From positions 5,335 through 69,334 of the forward strand of contig CAJUBL010000005.1 in assembly GCA_910584665.1 (NCBI GenBank): a DNA stretch of 64,000 nucleotides. Reading direction: 5' to 3'. Below are positions 27,578 through 37,165 of this stretch, piece after piece. Each line of letters begins with the position of its first letter. Within the stretch, counting starts at the first letter, position 1. A program made the position numbers and the translations under genes. Origin of the DNA: an uncultured Muribaculaceae bacterium (lineage in GTDB: Bacteria > Bacteroidota > Bacteroidia > Bacteroidales > Muribaculaceae). The notes beneath the pieces are model-generated. The model was not told the DNA's origin and made no database searches. It saw only the letters and a program-made list of their open reading frames with translations.

Positions 27578-28149
27578 TCAAACAGATATATAAGTGCTAA
27601 TGAAATGATTTTTATACCATGAAGTTTTTCAAGCCGGTCCCTGAGCTGTTTCAGTCCGAGCGACAATACATTACGCACGGTGCTCATGCTTATTCCCAAA
27701 AGAGCCGATATCTCGGCATGTGACAGTCCGTCAAGCTTCGACATCCTTACAACCCGGCCCTGGGTCGAAGGTAAGCGTGAGATCTCGCCCATGACGACAT
27801 TCTCGAATTCGGCATATTCCAACGATCCGGTATCAGTACTATAACACTGAAAATTAGTTATATTGACATAATCCTCATATAATGGCGATCTGATACGCGA
27901 CCTGTAGTAATCGATAATACGGTTACGGAGTGATGTGAAAAGAAGCGGCTTCACTGTAGAATCGTTTTTTATCGACTCACGGTTGTTCCATAAGGATATG
28001 AATACATCCTCGACCAGTTCCTCTGCATCCTCACGGTTGACGACATAGGTAAGAGCATAGCCCGACAGTCGGCGCGCATACATATAGTATATGGCGTCAA
28101 AAGACCGTCGGTCTCCTCGGGCCAGTCCTGATATCAATCGTTTTTCCAT
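27574..28149 (-). CDS. ECF-type RNA polymerase sigma-70 factor
   Basis: A 191-residue two-domain sigma factor of the Bacteroidetes FecI-like group. Region 2 (~20-85) has FDAIYYMYARRLSGYALTYV, EDAEELVEDVFISLWNNRES and LRNRIIDYYRSR; region 4 (~125-180) has LPSTQGRVVRMSKLDGLSHA and ALLGISMSTVRNVLSLGLK. Regions 1 and 3 are absent, as expected for ECF. Together with FecR it forms a trans-envelope switch for the downstream susC operon. Confidence 0.95.
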   Translation of the reverse strand: MEKRLISGLARGDRRSFDAIYYMYARRLSGYALTYVVNREDAEELVEDVFISLWNNRESIKNDSTVKPLLFTSLRNRIIDYYRSRIRSPLYEDYVNITNFQCYSTDTGSLEYAEFENVVMGEISRLPSTQGRVVRMSKLDGLSHAEISALLGISMSTVRNVLSLGLKQLRDRLEKLHGIKIISLALIYLFE

Positions 28150-28184
28150 TCGGTAAAGATAGGTGGAACCGGATAAATCGGTGG

Positions 28185-28217
28185 CAAAGTTAACAAAACA
28201 AATCTGAAAGCAACAAA
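28185..28217 (-). promoter_or_regulatory. Housekeeping promoter for the sigma/fecR unit
   Basis: On the minus strand TAACTTTG (28185-28192) fits TANNTTTG and a TTTG (28214-28217) lies 21 bases upstream. Transcription would start near 28182, about 30 bases before the ATG. This suggests the regulator pair is made constitutively. Confidence 0.5.
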
Positions 28218-28267
28218 AAACTTGTAATCATATGAAGATGATGTCCGTCAGGGCATCGATTTACAAG

Positions 28268-28409
28268 TAATCCGGCACACGCCACTGCGGCGTACCGGAT
28301 TAAAGTCAATCCCATGATGCAGGCGTCCGGCGAGAACGCCGATTGGACCTTATAGAGTGTATTATGAATACATCCCGATTTCGCCACAAAATATAGGAAA
28401 TCGGGATGT
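28268..28409. other. Cluster of stem-loops in the sigma / thioredoxin-lipoprotein spacer
   Basis: The 296-base gene-free gap holds two strong inverted repeats: TAATCCGG...CCGGATTA (28268-28302, with inner ACGCC/GGCGT) and ACATCCCGATTTC...GAAATCGGGATGT (28370-28409, 13-bp stem). They lie between two minus-strand units and may end or protect the upstream transcript. A 65-codon ORF across them looks spurious. Confidence 0.6.
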
Positions 28410-28431
28410 AAAAATCGTTTCTGAAAAACGA
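28410..28431 (-). terminator. Terminator after the thioredoxin-like lipoprotein gene
   Basis: Read on the minus strand, TCGTTT-TTCAG-AAACGA forms a short stem followed directly by TTTTT. It lies 15 bases after the stop codon at 28446. Confidence 0.55.
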
Positions 28432-28445
28432 AGAGCTGAAATTGG

Positions 28446-30311
28446 TTACAGCTTGGACTTTATTGCTTCCACATACTTGGAGTGATCGCGTATGTCGGGT
28501 CGGCCTTCGGCCTTTCCTTCCCGGTCTACAAGAATATAGTACGGGATTCCGTCGACATTGAAACGTTTACGAATCTCGCCTACCTGTTCCTCGGTGACTT
28601 TATAGTGTATGCCCTTGATGTCCTGAAGCATCTCGAGATATTTATTGGGTTCGGACGACTCGTCGGCTATATAGATCCACACGATGTCGTCGCTTGACAG
28701 GCTGCCAGATTTCAACGGCTCGTTTTCCTGAATAGCGGCACGGCACGGTCCGCACCATGTGTTCCACAGATCCACTACAACGACCTTTCCTTTGTGTGGT
28801 GCTACAATAGCATCGAACACCTTGTCTATGGCCACCTGAGGTGTCGGAGTAACGAATGACAGCTCCTGCAGACGCATGAATTCGCGCAATGAACGCTGAT
28901 TCAGAGAATCACAGGCTTCGGCAAAGAACGGATCGGAGAGTGTGCGCAACGTGTCGATATCCTCCTTTGTAAGTTCATGCCTGCATGCCTTGTCGGCCTT
29001 TTTGATGAACATCATGACCGATCGTGACAGATCTCCGTCGGCTCCATGTTTGTTCCAGTCAAACGAGCCGACAGACCGCGACTCGATAAGCAACCGGGGA
29101 TCGGTAGTGTCAAACCATGTTGTAACCTCATCATAATCCTCGTCGGTAAGACGGGCCCTGATTGAATCGGCAGGTGCCGGCATACGCCAGTTGCCCTTGA
29201 CATGCCGATAATTGTGCGAAAGAAAGTAACGATAGCCGGCCATAGCCTCAAGCACCTCGTTCTGCAGCTGCAGCGTGTAATATTCCTTTGCCATGACCGG
29301 TGCGTCAGACTCCTCTATTTTCCTGATATTGGAATCATACCGGGATTTTACCATCGCCTTGTATTCATCACCTGTCATATGATAGTCGGCAAATTTACCG
29401 GTGTACATGTCAAGCCCGTAATAATCGGTAAAGCCTGACTTCATGCGGTCATAATTGCCGTAGTATCCGTTGGTATACGTGGTACGGAACTGGCTTGGTC
29501 CTTCCCTGTTTGACATGGCAATGCCTCCTGTGCGTCTCATGTCTATATAACAGTCAAGTGTCTCTCCGGGATATAATGTGATCCTTGCCAAGGAATAGCT
29601 CATATCCCGATCTACTACAGTTGCCTGAGACATTCCATACATGTCAAACGAGATTGTGGCATCGCCGTTTTCGTCAAACTTCACCGGGTATTCGGTCTGC
29701 TTACCGTCGAGAGTGTTGACATACATACTGTAATGATGCAGAAACTCGGGCCGGTAAGGCAACATATGCAGATTAACGACCGTATGCCCGATTTTAAACG
29801 CCGGGGCCGGTACAGGTCCGTCCACCGGTTCCTTACACAGATCTTCCGGCAATCCTTCGGGATATGTCGGAGCCGGTTTGCCGGTTATGTCGACATCCCA
29901 CAGCTTGAACGCATTCTGACCGGTCCCCTCGATAAAATCAAAACGTCTGGTCGAGAATGGCAACGGCTCGAAGATCAGTTTGAAATCAGCTTCTCCGCTT
30001 TCAGGCATCCAGAACTCGGTGTCGGGCTCAATCCCGTCGGTCGAAATCATCGCATACTGCTTGCCTTCGGCCTGGAGATAGCTGTCACCGGCTATCCGTA
30101 TCCAGTTACCGGGAATGAAATGAGAATTGATGTGAAGCACCGTGTTTGAATCATTCAGCTCGACCTTGACGATATCTATCGTAGCTGTGTTAGCGAAATT
30201 CACAACAGGAGCTGTCACAGTACGGGGACCGCTTGGCGAGCACCCGAAAATGGTCATGGCTGCCGCTATCGACAGGACGGCACCAAGACAGTTGAAATTC
30301 AGTCTCATCAT
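28446..30311 (-). CDS. Large lipoprotein with C-terminal TlpA/thioredoxin domain
   Basis: A 621-residue lipoprotein (signal ending MTIFGC). Only the last ~140 residues are recognisable: a TlpA-like thioredoxin fold with the active site WCGPC in VDLWNTWCGPCRAAI, the cis-Pro loop VDGIPYYILVDREGK, and an AIKSKL end. The ~480 residues before it contain a beta-rich N-terminal part (maybe a DUF4369-like fold) and a helical middle section; I do not recognise them. Bacteroidetes have many such fused thiol-disulfide proteins, acting in the periplasm on cysteine pairs. A single-gene unit with its own terminator. Confidence 0.82.
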   Translation of the reverse strand: MMRLNFNCLGAVLSIAAAMTIFGCSPSGPRTVTAPVVNFANTATIDIVKVELNDSNTVLHINSHFIPGNWIRIAGDSYLQAEGKQYAMISTDGIEPDTEFWMPESGEADFKLIFEPLPFSTRRFDFIEGTGQNAFKLWDVDITGKPAPTYPEGLPEDLCKEPVDGPVPAPAFKIGHTVVNLHMLPYRPEFLHHYSMYVNTLDGKQTEYPVKFDENGDATISFDMYGMSQATVVDRDMSYSLARITLYPGETLDCYIDMRRTGGIAMSNREGPSQFRTTYTNGYYGNYDRMKSGFTDYYGLDMYTGKFADYHMTGDEYKAMVKSRYDSNIRKIEESDAPVMAKEYYTLQLQNEVLEAMAGYRYFLSHNYRHVKGNWRMPAPADSIRARLTDEDYDEVTTWFDTTDPRLLIESRSVGSFDWNKHGADGDLSRSVMMFIKKADKACRHELTKEDIDTLRTLSDPFFAEACDSLNQRSLREFMRLQELSFVTPTPQVAIDKVFDAIVAPHKGKVVVVDLWNTWCGPCRAAIQENEPLKSGSLSSDDIVWIYIADESSEPNKYLEMLQDIKGIHYKVTEEQVGEIRKRFNVDGIPYYILVDREGKAEGRPDIRDHSKYVEAIKSKL

Positions 30312-30410
30312 GAAATAGAAATATAATGTATTGGTTTATAAAATCATACAGGCAAGTATTTTTGAGGCAACAGTTTCTCAGAGTATGTTTTGTCAAGTTC
30401 AAACATACAC

Positions 30411-31082
30411 TTAGAAGTTATAGCCTACGGCGATATTGACGGTATTACGACGGAAACTTACATCATCATTGCCCGGATTGAAGACTTTGGTCATTCCTAC
30501 GGCTCCGCCGACCGATACATAGTAGTTGTGACCGTAGCTCATGCTCACACCGAAATCCCACTGCAGGTCGAATCTCTTGAATCCATTCTCCATTATCGAG
30601 TACGTATAATCATCAAGACCGTCGCAATAAGCCTTGGCTGTAAGATTCGTATTGAGTACAGGACCTGTAAACAGTGATATCGAGATATCATCGGTAAAAT
30701 CAAAACGATAACCGAAGTTCAGCGGAATGCGGAATCCGCAGTTCCTTATAGATCCGTCATATACGCTGAGAATACCGTCTCCGGTTCCCGGCATGGCAGG
30801 ATCGAATACTTCTATATCATTGTCAAATGTATCGTAAAAGAAATGGACACCCGGCTCGAAGAAAAGATTCTTCCATATAGGAATATTGTATACGGCACCG
30901 ATCGTAAATCCGGCTCCATTACCATATGAATCATCGGCAGTCCCGGCTACCGAACTGATGTCAAGTCCCAGACGCAGACCTATATAAGGCTTGTTGTCAG
31001 GATTCTCTATCAGATAATTCTGTGCGGTCGCCATTCCTGAAAGCGCTGTGGCCGCGATAAGCGCGAGTACTATTCTTTTCAT
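30411..31082 (-). CDS. Small outer-membrane beta-barrel protein (OMP_b-brl_2 type)
   Basis: A 223-residue exported protein starting at ATG 31082 (MKRIVLALIA); the signal peptide ends TAQ. It has alternating hydrophobic/aromatic strands such as PYIGLRLGLDISSVAG, AGFTIGAVYNIPIW, NLFFEPGVHFFYD and a terminal aromatic VNIAVGYNF, typical of an 8-stranded porin-family barrel. Last gene of a minus-strand operon, 15 bases after the PCMD lipoprotein gene. Specific function unknown. Confidence 0.8.
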   Translation of the reverse strand: MKRIVLALIAATALSGMATAQNYLIENPDNKPYIGLRLGLDISSVAGTADDSYGNGAGFTIGAVYNIPIWKNLFFEPGVHFFYDTFDNDIEVFDPAMPGTGDGILSVYDGSIRNCGFRIPLNFGYRFDFTDDISISLFTGPVLNTNLTAKAYCDGLDDYTYSIMENGFKRFDLQWDFGVSMSYGHNYYVSVGGAVGMTKVFNPGNDDVSFRRNTVNIAVGYNF

Positions 31083-31097
31083 AATTATCAAATTAAG

Positions 31098-32672
31098 TTA
31101 ATAGTCATACACAAGTTCTATATCATCTATATACAGCACACTTCCGTTTCCGCCGGTAAAATAGTCACCATACTTTGACGCCGATGCCACTATAAGGATA
31201 TAGTTGGGAACACGCTGTGTCGAGGTATATTTCAGTTCAAATTCAAACGGTATATAATCCTTAACAGTCTCACCATACTGAATGTTTCCGTAAGCCACGA
31301 CTTCACTGCCAGAGGGATCAAAAAGATGACGGTCCTTCGGGTTGGTACGTATCTCGAACGGCTCGTCACTGTCTATGAGCGCCGACCACACTATGCATGT
31401 GTCGGGGCGGCCCTTGAGATAATCATATTCTGCCGAAGCATGACTTATATCGGCACAGTTATACTTGAGGTATCCGCGCACCTTGGTCGGACGCTGGGTG
31501 AACGGTCGTCCGAAACTCAGGACTCCGTTGGTTCCTTCCGTACGCACATAATACCCGGCAAAGATATTGCCGGCGGCAATCTTGCCGAGAGCTCCGATAC
31601 CCACGAACTTCGTCTCGAGCCTGGCAGCCTTACCCTTACCCGTAGGGGTATCGTCGGTGGGCATACTGTTGCTTTGTCCCAGTGTAGTCGCTCCCTTGTT
31701 TCCGGTATCCCAGTATTGCACGCCACCCTCCTGCCAGGGATTCCAGACCTTACCGTTGAGCCACCAGTACTCAAAGTCGGCATCAGGCACCTGAACATCC
31801 CGACCGGTAGTGAACACGACTTCAGCAGCATATTCATCGTCACTGAAAGCCCTTACCGCATACTCTGTCTCCGGTTCCAGATTAATGATACGGGCAGTAA
31901 GACTACCGCCGTTGGATGTGATCCAGCCGGCCGGCACCCGCGTCCATTCCTCCACATCTGCACGACGATACTCGAAGCCGTTGTCCCTGCCCTCCTGAGC
32001 CTGGGCATAAGCCCAGGCCACACGGGTCCATGCATCACATCTGTCTGTGGTGACAGTGCTGGCCGTGACCTCGGCATATATAGTCCAGATCTCTTCACGC
32101 CCATGGTTGATGATGCTGAGTTCCAACGGACTGGACAGGCTTATGGTCCCTCCGTCAATCTCTGGTGTCACAGTCGACCCGACTGGACCGAGTTTCATTG
32201 ATGTAACCCGCAGCCGGGTAAGATCAGTACCCTCGGGGAGTGTGACTATCACTCTATGGGCGGGAACATCTATGACACTTGATCCTATCTGTCCGGCCAC
32301 ATTGAAATACCGCTCGATATTCTGGGTAGCCTTAAGTACCCACCAGTACTCCTGATATATCTTCAGCATCACAGCCTGCGGTTTGGTCATATCGATAGGA
32401 TGGTCAAGAACACCCGCCTCGACTGTCGCACCCGGAGTGACCGTATAGCCGGTAACATTCATCGCATAGATATCGGCGGTCTCCCCGAGCGAGATATTGA
32501 CCACTCGTGTAGCCGAGTCTATAACCGCCGGCGCAGCCTCATCTTCAACGGTAAATGTCAGAAAATTCGGCTGGATACGCGGATATGGTATATCGTTCTT
32601 GATACAGCCTGTGAACGCAATGGTGGCAGAGAGCAACACCGTGACAAGAATATGTATATTGAATCTGCTCAT
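31098..32672 (-). CDS. PCMD-domain surface lipoprotein
   Basis: A 524-residue lipoprotein (lipobox AFTGC, then I-K-N-D). The N-terminal part has repeated Ig/BACON-like beta segments, including a fibronectin-III-like turn INLEPETEYAVRAFS near ~270. The C-terminal ~230 residues match the PCMD (putative carbohydrate metabolism) domain: PDADFEYWWLNGKVWNPWQ, YWDTGNKGATTLGQ, then AARLETKFV and VLYIDDIELVYD. PCMD proteins are found beside outer-membrane barrels in Bacteroidetes; their role is unproven. It lies 24 bases after the second barrel paralogue, so probably one operon. Confidence 0.82.
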   Translation of the reverse strand: MSRFNIHILVTVLLSATIAFTGCIKNDIPYPRIQPNFLTFTVEDEAAPAVIDSATRVVNISLGETADIYAMNVTGYTVTPGATVEAGVLDHPIDMTKPQAVMLKIYQEYWWVLKATQNIERYFNVAGQIGSSVIDVPAHRVIVTLPEGTDLTRLRVTSMKLGPVGSTVTPEIDGGTISLSSPLELSIINHGREEIWTIYAEVTASTVTTDRCDAWTRVAWAYAQAQEGRDNGFEYRRADVEEWTRVPAGWITSNGGSLTARIINLEPETEYAVRAFSDDEYAAEVVFTTGRDVQVPDADFEYWWLNGKVWNPWQEGGVQYWDTGNKGATTLGQSNSMPTDDTPTGKGKAARLETKFVGIGALGKIAAGNIFAGYYVRTEGTNGVLSFGRPFTQRPTKVRGYLKYNCADISHASAEYDYLKGRPDTCIVWSALIDSDEPFEIRTNPKDRHLFDPSGSEVVAYGNIQYGETVKDYIPFEFELKYTSTQRVPNYILIVASASKYGDYFTGGNGSVLYIDDIELVYDY

Positions 32673-32696
32673 CTGGAATAGGTTATACCGGCATCC

Positions 32697-33602
32697 TTAT
32701 ATATGGATCGACATGCCGAAGTTGATGTTGAAAATATTGAACTTGAAGTTGGCTCCGCTTGAAAAACGGGATCCCTCTTCAACGCCATCTGTCCACTGGT
32801 GCTCGTTCTTGAGTTTCATTCCGAAAACTCCGAACGACACATTGAATGCGACATTATCCTGAATAAATATAGCCAGACCGGGGCTGAAATTGAGACTCGC
32901 CTCTGTGATGTTTGTACGCGTATCTTTCATTTCGCCGTCATATAGTCGCTTGAAGCGGGAAGAACCGCTGCCGAACGACAGGTCGACCTCATTGAAGATA
33001 CCGAAACGCTTCATGCGCCCCAGTCCGACATAATTACGGTAAAAGAAACCGGCACTATAGACCTGAGAATAATATGATATGTCTGCCAGATTGAAGTTCA
33101 TGTCATCGCTGAAATCAAACGACAGCGACCCGAGATTTCCTTTCATACGGGTGAAATTGAACTTGATGCCTACAGTCTGGTTATTACGTATAGCATAGCT
33201 TATTGTCGGCTTTATAGAATAGGCCTTGATTCCCATGTCAAGATCCTTGATGATTGAGAGAACCTGAACATCGTCACTTGAAAACTCTCCATAAGAGGCC
33301 GTCAGACCGAAAGCCCACTGCCCCCGGGGTATGAACAGATAATTATAAAGTCCGCGGTCATAACGGCCATAATTGGTCTGCGGGAGTATGATGCTGATTG
33401 TATCGCCACCCACGATTACCATCTCATCATCAAGCGCATCACGCACCATTACTGTTGAGTCTACCGGAATCTTAGGATTATCACCGAGAATACGCTTTAT
33501 GATATCCGGTGACGCGGTTGGACTCTCGACATCTCCGGCCAACGATGATATGGAACAGGCGAAGCCTAAAACCACAGGCAGTATGTATCTGAGTATTTCC
33601 AT
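32697..33602 (-). CDS. Outer-membrane beta-barrel protein, paralogue 2
   Basis: A 301-residue exported protein (signal peptide ~1-22). After a ~60-residue extension it shows the same architecture as the gene before it: YNYLFIPRGQWAFGLTASYG, RNYVGLGRMKRFGIFNEVDL, and the closing SGANFKFNIFNINFGMSIHI. Alternating strands and a terminal aromatic point to an outer-membrane barrel. The shared FIPRGQW, F-G-I/M-FNEV and FKxNxFxIxFGxxxxx end motifs show a tandem duplication. No known function. Confidence 0.75.
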   Translation of the reverse strand: MEILRYILPVVLGFACSISSLAGDVESPTASPDIIKRILGDNPKIPVDSTVMVRDALDDEMVIVGGDTISIILPQTNYGRYDRGLYNYLFIPRGQWAFGLTASYGEFSSDDVQVLSIIKDLDMGIKAYSIKPTISYAIRNNQTVGIKFNFTRMKGNLGSLSFDFSDDMNFNLADISYYSQVYSAGFFYRNYVGLGRMKRFGIFNEVDLSFGSGSSRFKRLYDGEMKDTRTNITEASLNFSPGLAIFIQDNVAFNVSFGVFGMKLKNEHQWTDGVEEGSRFSSGANFKFNIFNINFGMSIHI

Positions 33603-33605
33603 CGT

Positions 33606-34361
33606 TTACAGGTAGAAGGCAACGCCAAAGGTTATTGAAAACAGATTGATCTTAAAATTGGCCGACTGGTTATTGCGACGGGCCACATAGACCTGGTCGG
33701 TCGTCGACTTGGTCCTGGTATAACTGAAGCCCAACACTCCCACATTTACCTCTATAGCAGAGTAGTTGTTAAGAAACATGATCATACCCGGAGCCAGCCC
33801 TACGTCAAGGTCAAACGACCGCTCATAGGTACCGGTCACATCATCACCCGAACCATTGCAGAGTTTCGACTGGCTTCCTCCGATCTGAAGCTGTACCTCA
33901 TTGAACATACCGAAGCGTTTGTTGTTTCCGAAACTTATGTAATTTCGGAAAGCGGCCATACCCGAGTAGCTGTGACTCAGACTGTAAAGATTATCGATAT
34001 TATAATCGGTATCTGACGCCAGCACAAAACGGGCCTTGTCGACCCGCATCAGCGTACGCTTGTAAGCGAAACGGCCACCGGCTGTAAGATTGTCCCTGAA
34101 ACAGTACATCAGCATCGGACTCACCTTGAAAGAATAAGAATCCCCCTTGATATTCTCGAGTACAAAGAACTGATAGTTATCATGACTGGCCTGCGACCAG
34201 CTCACGCTCACCCCCGTAATCCATTGGCCGCGCGGTATGAATGAGTATTGCTCCAGTCCTCGCTTGAATTGCTCCTGGGCACAGACCGCAGCCGTGTCCG
34301 TGATACAGACAAGCAACAGAAGCATGATACGAGTGAAAAATGATCGGATTGACTGGTTCAT
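33606..34361 (-). CDS. Outer-membrane beta-barrel protein, paralogue 1
   Basis: A 251-residue exported protein (signal peptide ending VCAQ). Characteristic blocks are YSFIPRGQWITGVSVSWSQA, FRNYISFGNNKRFGMFNEVQ and the end SANFKINLFSITFGVAFYL, which line up with the next gene. It opens the envelope operon of four genes (two barrels, PCMD lipoprotein, small barrel) and lies 17 bases after the ftsH stop, so it might also be reached by read-through from ftsH. Confidence 0.75.
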   Translation of the reverse strand: MNQSIRSFFTRIMLLLLVCITDTAAVCAQEQFKRGLEQYSFIPRGQWITGVSVSWSQASHDNYQFFVLENIKGDSYSFKVSPMLMYCFRDNLTAGGRFAYKRTLMRVDKARFVLASDTDYNIDNLYSLSHSYSGMAAFRNYISFGNNKRFGMFNEVQLQIGGSQSKLCNGSGDDVTGTYERSFDLDVGLAPGMIMFLNNYSAIEVNVGVLGFSYTRTKSTTDQVYVARRNNQSANFKINLFSITFGVAFYL

Positions 34362-34378
34362 TGATTGGATGATAGGTG

Positions 34379-36544
34379 CTATTCTTGTTTTTTTGCAGAT
34401 TGGTCCGACAGACCGGCCCCGTCGGAATCATCTGGCCGGTCAGCCTGATCGGCCCCGTCTGAGGGGGCTTCCGACAGAACCGGTTCCGACGACTCGTCCG
34501 ACTCTGACTTTTTACCTGGGATAGGAGGCATTTCGGCCGGAACATCAGTGGCAACCACATCAATTATACCACCGTTGGCCCGACGGGTTTCCGACTCGGC
34601 CTTGGCGGCCGCGGCCGAACGAGCGGCAAGGATCTCGTCAGTACGTGACGTCCACTGACGTTTGCCGAATATACGTTCGACATCCTCGGTGAAAATAACT
34701 TCACGCTTAAGCAGTACCTCAGCCAGTTCGGCATGCCCTTTGGCATGCTCTTCCAGTATCTTCTTGGCCCGCTCATACTGCTCATTGATAATACGCGATA
34801 CCTCCTCGTCAATGAGACGGGCTCGGTCATCGCTGTAAGGTTTGGAGAAACCATAGTCCTGCCCTGTCGAATCATAATAACTCAGATTGGGCAGACGCTC
34901 GCTCATACCATAATATACGACCATGGCATAGGCCTGCTTGGTAACCCTCTCCAGATCGTTGGCGGCACCGGTCGATATACGCCCGAGAAACAGCTCCTCT
35001 GCTGCACGTCCGCCAAGAGTGGCACACATCTCGTCAAGCAGAGCCTGGGTTGGTGTGATCTGACGCTCTTCCGGCAGATACCACGCCGCTCCGAGAGCTT
35101 TGCCACGGGGCACGATCGTAACCTTGACAAGCGGATTGGCATACTGCAGATGCCATGACAATGCGGCATGACCGGCCTCATGGATGGCAATGGCTTTCTT
35201 CTCCTCGTCGGTAGTTATCTTGGAACGTTTCTCGAGTCCGCCTATTATACGGTCTACAGCGGCGATAAAATCCTGCTTGTCAACAGCCTTCTTATTATTA
35301 CGTGCCGCTATCAGGGCCGCCTCGTTACATACGTTGGCTATATCGGCACCCGAGAAGCCTGGAGTCTGACGCGCCAGCAACTCGACGTCAACGTTAGGAG
35401 CGACCTTGATTTTGCGTAAGTGTACATTGAATATGGCAACACGGTCGTTAAGATCCGGCAGATCGACATATATCTGTCGGTCAAAACGTCCTGCGCGCAA
35501 CAATGCCTTGTCGAGGATGTCGGCACGGTTGGTAGCGGCCAGAATAATCACACCGCTGTTGGAGCCGAAGCCATCCATCTCGGTAAGAAGCTGATTGAGT
35601 GTGTTTTCACGTTCATCATTGGCTCCCATATTGGGATTCTTGCCACGGGCTCGTCCCACGGCATCGATCTCGTCGATGAAAACGATACATGGCGCTTTTT
35701 CCTTGGCCTGACGGAAAAGGTCACGCACTCGCGAAGCACCGACTCCGACAAACATCTCTACGAAGTCACTGCCCGACATAGAGAAGAACGGCACATTGGC
35801 CTCACCTGCCACAGCCTTGGCAAGCAGAGTCTTACCTGTTCCGGGAGGGCCCACGAGCAGTGCGCCCTTGGGGATCTTGCCTCCGAGGTCGGTATACCGT
35901 TGCGGGTTCTTGAGGAACTCGACAATCTCCTCGATCTCGGTCTTAGCCTCCGACAATCCGGCCACATCCTTGAAAGTCACCTGTATAGGTCCGTCTTTAT
36001 CAAAAATCTGAGCCTTTGATTTGCCGACACTGAACACACCGCCGGGTCCGCCGTCACGGTTGCTCATACGACGCATGAAATAGATCCAGAAGAATATTAT
36101 CAGCAACAGCGGACCAAACGACCATAGCATGCCTCCCCATCCGCCGTCATTATTGTAATCGACATTGACAAAATCCCTGCCGCGACTCGACTGCCATTCT
36201 TCAAGTTTTTTTTCAAAAGCCACACTTGAACCGATCTTCGTGGTTATACGGGCATTTTTCAGGTCTTCCTGAGTAAATTTAGAATTGGGATATAATGCCT
36301 TGAACAGAGAGTCTGAGAGATATGCCTCTGCAAATTCACGCTTATTGTAAATAACCAGTTTCTTGACACCACCGTTGGCGGCGGCAACAGAATCACTCAT
36401 TACTTTGCCAAAGCGGTCATATGAGACCTCCTCATTGGCGGCATTCTGATCCATCCAGAACATACCGCCAAGAAACAGCAGTATGACGGCATACATCCAG
36501 TACAGACTGAATTTTATAGTTTTTTTCTTTTTGGGCTCGGGCAT
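34379..36544 (-). CDS. ftsH: ATP-dependent zinc metalloprotease FtsH
   Basis: A 721-residue inner-membrane AAA protease that degrades misassembled membrane and regulatory proteins. Layout: TM1 ~14-30, a periplasmic domain to ~130, TM2 ([20 protein letters not shown]), AAA module with Walker A GPPGTGKT and Walker [13 protein letters not shown], second region of homology [20 protein letters not shown], and the zinc site HEAGHAALS with the third ligand in the M41 domain. The C-terminal ~60 residues are a low-complexity acidic tail (Ser/Asp/Glu), longer than in E. coli. It is preceded by rsfS, a common Bacteroidetes order. Confidence 0.97.
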   Translation of the reverse strand: MPEPKKKKTIKFSLYWMYAVILLFLGGMFWMDQNAANEEVSYDRFGKVMSDSVAAANGGVKKLVIYNKREFAEAYLSDSLFKALYPNSKFTQEDLKNARITTKIGSSVAFEKKLEEWQSSRGRDFVNVDYNNDGGWGGMLWSFGPLLLIIFFWIYFMRRMSNRDGGPGGVFSVGKSKAQIFDKDGPIQVTFKDVAGLSEAKTEIEEIVEFLKNPQRYTDLGGKIPKGALLVGPPGTGKTLLAKAVAGEANVPFFSMSGSDFVEMFVGVGASRVRDLFRQAKEKAPCIVFIDEIDAVGRARGKNPNMGANDERENTLNQLLTEMDGFGSNSGVIILAATNRADILDKALLRAGRFDRQIYVDLPDLNDRVAIFNVHLRKIKVAPNVDVELLARQTPGFSGADIANVCNEAALIAARNNKKAVDKQDFIAAVDRIIGGLEKRSKITTDEEKKAIAIHEAGHAALSWHLQYANPLVKVTIVPRGKALGAAWYLPEERQITPTQALLDEMCATLGGRAAEELFLGRISTGAANDLERVTKQAYAMVVYYGMSERLPNLSYYDSTGQDYGFSKPYSDDRARLIDEEVSRIINEQYERAKKILEEHAKGHAELAEVLLKREVIFTEDVERIFGKRQWTSRTDEILAARSAAAAKAESETRRANGGIIDVVATDVPAEMPPIPGKKSESDESSEPVLSEAPSDGADQADRPDDSDGAGLSDQSAKKQE

Positions 36545-36637
36545 AAGTATTTAATTATGTGTGTCTTACACTATTTAAAGATGAATTACAGATTAGACCT
36601 CATCGACAACCGATATACTGATTGACAGCAAATTACA

Positions 36638-36997
36638 TCAATCCAGATCGGGGATATGGGTTATGACCGCATCGCTCCACAGTTCCTCAAGATTGTAATA
36701 CTGACGAGCCTCCCGCGTGAAAACATGAACCAGAGTATCACCGTAATCAATGACAATCCACTGTGCATTACGGTAACCGTCATAGTTATATGGCTTTACA
36801 CGGGCCTTTTCAAGCAGATACTCGCGGATGCTGTCAGCTATAGCGGTAACCTGCATTGATGAGTTACCCTGACATATGATGAAGCGGTCGATCGTAGTTC
36901 CGTCAACCTTATCCATGTCAACGATAGTTATGTCACGACCTTTACGTTCCTGTATTCCCTCAATTATGAGTTGCCTGATATCAATATTTTCTGTCAT
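36638..36997 (-). CDS. rsfS: Ribosome silencing factor RsfS
   Basis: A 119-residue Iojap/RsfS protein that binds uL14 on the 50S subunit and blocks subunit joining in starvation. Diagnostic features are DITIVDMDKV, DRFIICQGNSSMQVTAIADS, and the C-terminal WIVIDYGDTLVHVFTREARQ followed by YYNLEELW. Normal length. It sits 93 bases before ftsH on the same strand. Confidence 0.96.
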   Translation of the reverse strand: MTENIDIRQLIIEGIQERKGRDITIVDMDKVDGTTIDRFIICQGNSSMQVTAIADSIREYLLEKARVKPYNYDGYRNAQWIVIDYGDTLVHVFTREARQYYNLEELWSDAVITHIPDLD

Positions 36998-37165
36998 AAA
37001 TAAAATTGTGCGCTATTAATGTGCAAAAATAATGAATTTTTTTGATAGATTAACCGACTCTTCCCTAATATAACAAATTCGATGCCAAAAAGTCATCCCG
37101 ACCTCATCTTTTCAGAATATGTTTATTAAACTAAGACATATTCTCAAAAACTGTTCAAACAGAAA

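Noticed and set aside
28190..28387. 65-codon ORF in the sigma-factor upstream spacer
   Set aside because: Covers two long inverted repeats and the sigma promoter; composition is not protein-like.
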